A stretch of 64,000 bases of DNA from JACVRW01 sp963825345 (GTDB lineage: Bacteria; Actinomycetota; Thermoleophilia; Solirubrobacterales; Thermoleophilaceae). Made by a program: the position numbers and the translations under genes. Positions 61,793 through 64,000 of the stretch are shown in pieces (position 1 is the first letter of the stretch; every line of letters begins with the position of its first letter). The stretch lies in NCBI GenBank assembly GCA_963825345.1, contig CAWGSQ010000012.1:372001-436000 (forward strand). Direction: 5' to 3'. Below the pieces are notes generated by a model. It saw only the letters and a program-made list of their open reading frames with translations. It had not been told where the DNA came from and ran no database searches.

Positions 61793-64000
61793 CTACTCGT
61801 CGTCTGAGTCGGCCTCGTCCGGCTCGACCAGATCCTCGGCGTCGGGCTCGCCCACCTCGACGACCTCCACGTCGGCCGTCTCGAGCTCGTTGAGCTCCTC
61901 CTGCACCTCGGCCGAGGTGTCGGCGGCGCTCTCCATGACGAGCGCGACCGCGCTCACGGTGTCGTCCTCGCGGAGGTTCATCACTCGGACGCCCTGGGCG
62001 GGGCGGCCCTGCTTCGAAATCCCCTTCACGGAGGTGCGCTGGACCATTCCGCTCTGCGAGATGAAGACGAGGTCGTGGTGGTCGCGCACCATCAGCGCGC
62101 CGGCCACTCCGCCCTTCTTCTCGGTGAGTCCGATGGTCTTGACGCCCATCGAGCCGCGGCCCTTGACCGGATACTCCTCGATCGCAGTGCGCTTGCCGTA
62201 GCCGTTCTCGGTCACGACGAGCAGCTCCATGTCCGGCCGCACCACGTCCATGGCGAGCACGCGGTTGTCGCCGCGCGAGACGTTCATGCCCTTCACACCG
62301 GCGGTGTCGCGGCCCATCGGCCGCACCTGGTCCTCGTTGAAGCGCGCCGCCTGCCCGGAGCGCGACACCATGATGATGTCGTCGTCTCCGCTGGTCCGGC
62401 GCACCTGCACGAGCTCGTCGTCGTCGCGGATGTTGATCGCGATGATGCCGTCCGCCTTGATCGGCGTGTTGTAGGCGAGGAACTCGGTCTTCTTGATCTG
62501 GCCCTTGCGCGTGGCGAAGACGAGGTACTTGCCCTCCTTGAAGTCACGCGTGGCCTGGACGGCCTGGACGCGCTCGCCCTCGCGCATCGGCAGCAGGTTC
62601 ACGAGTGCCCGGCCCTTCGCCGTGCGCGAGGCCTCCGGCAGCTCGTAGACCTTCTGGCGATAGACCTTGCCGCGGTTGGTGAAGAACAGCAGGTAGTCGT
62701 GCGTCGAGCTGACAAAGAGATGCTCGATGTAGTCCTCGTCCTTCATGTCCATCCCGGTGACGCCGATGCCGCCGCGCTTCTGCTGCCGGTAGGTGGCGAG
62801 CGGCAGCGTCTTGATGTAGCCGGAGCGCGTGATCGCAATGACCATCTGCTGGTCGGCGATCAGGTCCTCAATGTCGATCTCGTCCTCGGAGTGCGTGATC
62901 TGCGTACGGCGCTCGTCGCCGTAGCGATCCTTGATCTCGAGCAGCTCCTCCCTGATCAGGGCCATCACCTTGGCCTCGTCGCCGAGGATGTCGCGCAGCC
63001 ACTTGATGCGCTCGACCACGTCGGCGTGCTCGGTCTTGATCTCGTTCGTCTGGAGTGCGGTGAGGCGCTGGAGGCGCAGGTCGAGGATCGCCTGGGCCTG
63101 GATGCGCGTAAGCTCGAAGCGCTCGATCAGGCCGTCGCGGGCCGTGTCCGGATCCTGCGAGCCGCGGATCAGCTCGATGACCTCGTCGATGTTCTCGATT
63201 GCGACGAGCAGGCCCTCGAGGATGTGGAGCCGCGCCTCCTTCTCGCGCAGCTCGTACTTCGTTCGCCGCACGATGATGTCGCGCTGGTGGTCGACGTAGT
63301 TCTTGACGATCGGCAGCAGCCCGAGCGTGCGCGGCACGCCGTCGACGAGCGCCACCATGTTGACGCCGAAGGTCGTCTGCAGCTGCGTGTGCTTGTAGAG
63401 CTTGTTGAGGACGATCTTCGGGTTCTCGGCGCGCTTGAGCTCGATCACCAGCCGGATGCCTGACTTGTCGGACTCGTCACGGAGGTCCGCGATCTCCTTG
63501 AGCCGGCCGTTCTGGACCTGCTCGACGATCTTCTGCATCAGGCCGCTGCCGTCACCGCGGCCGTCGCCCTTGTAGACCTGGAACGGCATCTCCGTGACGA
63601 TGATGCGCTCCTTGCCGCGCTCCATCGGCTCGATGTGTGCCCTGCCGCGAATCACTACGCGGCCGCGGCCGGTCTCGTACGCGTCGCGGATCCCGCCGTG
63701 CCCGACGATGATGCCGCCGGTCGGGAAGTCGGGCCCCTTGATGTGCTTCATCAGCCCCGACACGTCGATCGAGGTGTTGTCGATGAACGCCACCACCGCG
63801 TCGATCGTCTCGCGCAGGTTGTGCGGCGGGATGTTGGTTGCCATCCCGACCGCGATCCCGGACGAGCCGTTCACGAGCAGGTTCGGGAAGCGCGACGGTA
63901 GGACGAGTGGCTCCTGGCGCGACTCGTCGTAGTTCGGGCCGAACTCGACGGTGTCTGCGTCGATGTCGCGGAGCATCTCCGTGGCGAGCCGCGACAGGCG
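61793..64000 (-). CDS. gyrA: DNA gyrase subunit A, C-terminal 736 codons (5' end beyond window)
   Basis: The frame is open from 64000 to the stop at 61793. The segment begins after the catalytic Tyr, with FGPNYDESRQEP, LLVNGSSGIAVGMATNIPPHN and GGIIVGHGGI. It continues through the coiled-coil gate (LTRIQAQAILDLRLQRLTALQ) to the beta-pinwheel C-terminal domain, whose GyrA box reads QQKRGGIGV. Pinwheel blades such as RPMGRDTAGVKGM and KGRGSMGVKTI follow. An acidic tail (EPDEADSDDE) ends it. With GyrB it introduces negative supercoils. Confidence 0.97.
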   Translation of the reverse strand, partial: RLSRLATEMLRDIDADTVEFGPNYDESRQEPLVLPSRFPNLLVNGSSGIAVGMATNIPPHNLRETIDAVVAFIDNTSIDVSGLMKHIKGPDFPTGGIIVGHGGIRDAYETGRGRVVIRGRAHIEPMERGKERIIVTEMPFQVYKGDGRGDGSGLMQKIVEQVQNGRLKEIADLRDESDKSGIRLVIELKRAENPKIVLNKLYKHTQLQTTFGVNMVALVDGVPRTLGLLPIVKNYVDHQRDIIVRRTKYELREKEARLHILEGLLVAIENIDEVIELIRGSQDPDTARDGLIERFELTRIQAQAILDLRLQRLTALQTNEIKTEHADVVERIKWLRDILGDEAKVMALIREELLEIKDRYGDERRTQITHSEDEIDIEDLIADQQMVIAITRSGYIKTLPLATYRQQKRGGIGVTGMDMKDEDYIEHLFVSSTHDYLLFFTNRGKVYRQKVYELPEASRTAKGRALVNLLPMREGERVQAVQATRDFKEGKYLVFATRKGQIKKTEFLAYNTPIKADGIIAINIRDDDELVQVRRTSGDDDIIMVSRSGQAARFNEDQVRPMGRDTAGVKGMNVSRGDNRVLAMDVVRPDMELLVVTENGYGKRTAIEEYPVKGRGSMGVKTIGLTEKKGGVAGALMVRDHHDLVFISQSGMVQRTSVKGISKQGRPAQGVRVMNLREDDTVSAVALVMESAADTSAEVQEELNELETADVEVVEVGEPDAEDLVEPDEADSDDE

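Overview
The window is high-GC DNA (roughly 70% G+C) with densely packed genes, many 1-4 nt start/stop overlaps and many GTG or TTG starts. The fhaA-fhaB-pstP-rodA-pbpA-pknB cell-division cluster, gyrA nearby, double zinc-ribbon cyclases, DUF3105, DUF4446 and LytR_C proteins point to an actinobacterium. I infer a member of the Thermoleophilia (Solirubrobacterales-like), and the cluster plus gyrA suggests a position not far from the replication origin. No rRNA, CRISPR array, integrase or insertion sequence was seen.

Left part (1-7.4 kb). A GGDEF sensor protein cut by the window edge is followed by tRNA-Ala(CGC). Then comes a minus-strand group that looks like the remains of an extracellular contractile injection system (eCIS) accessory locus: a LuxR-type regulator with a degenerate receiver, a small receiver-like protein, the first ~90 residues of an eCIS-type AAA+ ATPase that ends in a deletion junction, and two related proteins of unknown function. 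Two secreted proteins (one with a CHRD domain) and small ORFs follow.

7.4-16.6 kb. A MarR regulator and an esterase diverge around an 18-bp operator. Next is a nine-gene minus-strand operon for a molybdenum hydroxylase (coxS, coxL, coxM, coxD, coxE, two xdhC, mocA and coxG homologues). Its large subunit has a form-II motif, so the substrate is probably not CO.

16.6-40 kb. This is mostly envelope and exopolysaccharide biology: a PGRP-type amidase, a sugar phosphotransferase, three glycosyltransferases, an O-antigen-ligase-like protein, a GT87-like membrane protein, a sugar N-formyltransferase, an aminotransferase, a DUF354 protein and a FlaA1/CapD 4,6-dehydratase. Also here are a PQQ-type beta-propeller, a FlgD-like surface protein, a LytR_C protein, and an adenylate-cyclase/ATPase/TPR regulator broken by one frameshift.

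40-64 kb. DedA, an RsbU-like phosphatase, purM, a GH43-like protein, a DsbA/FrnE-like protein and a kinase with an extracytoplasmic sensor domain lead to the fhaA-to-ddl cell-wall control operon. A polytopic kinase, a CARDB-like protein, a DUF4446-pheA-HNH-coiled-coil operon, a small structured non-coding or micro-ORF locus, a zinc-ribbon protein and the C-terminal 736 codons of gyrA complete the window.

A recurring regulatory feature is a TANNNT hexamer 6-10 nt upstream of the start codon of many first-in-operon genes that lack a Shine-Dalgarno sequence. This suggests widespread leaderless transcription.
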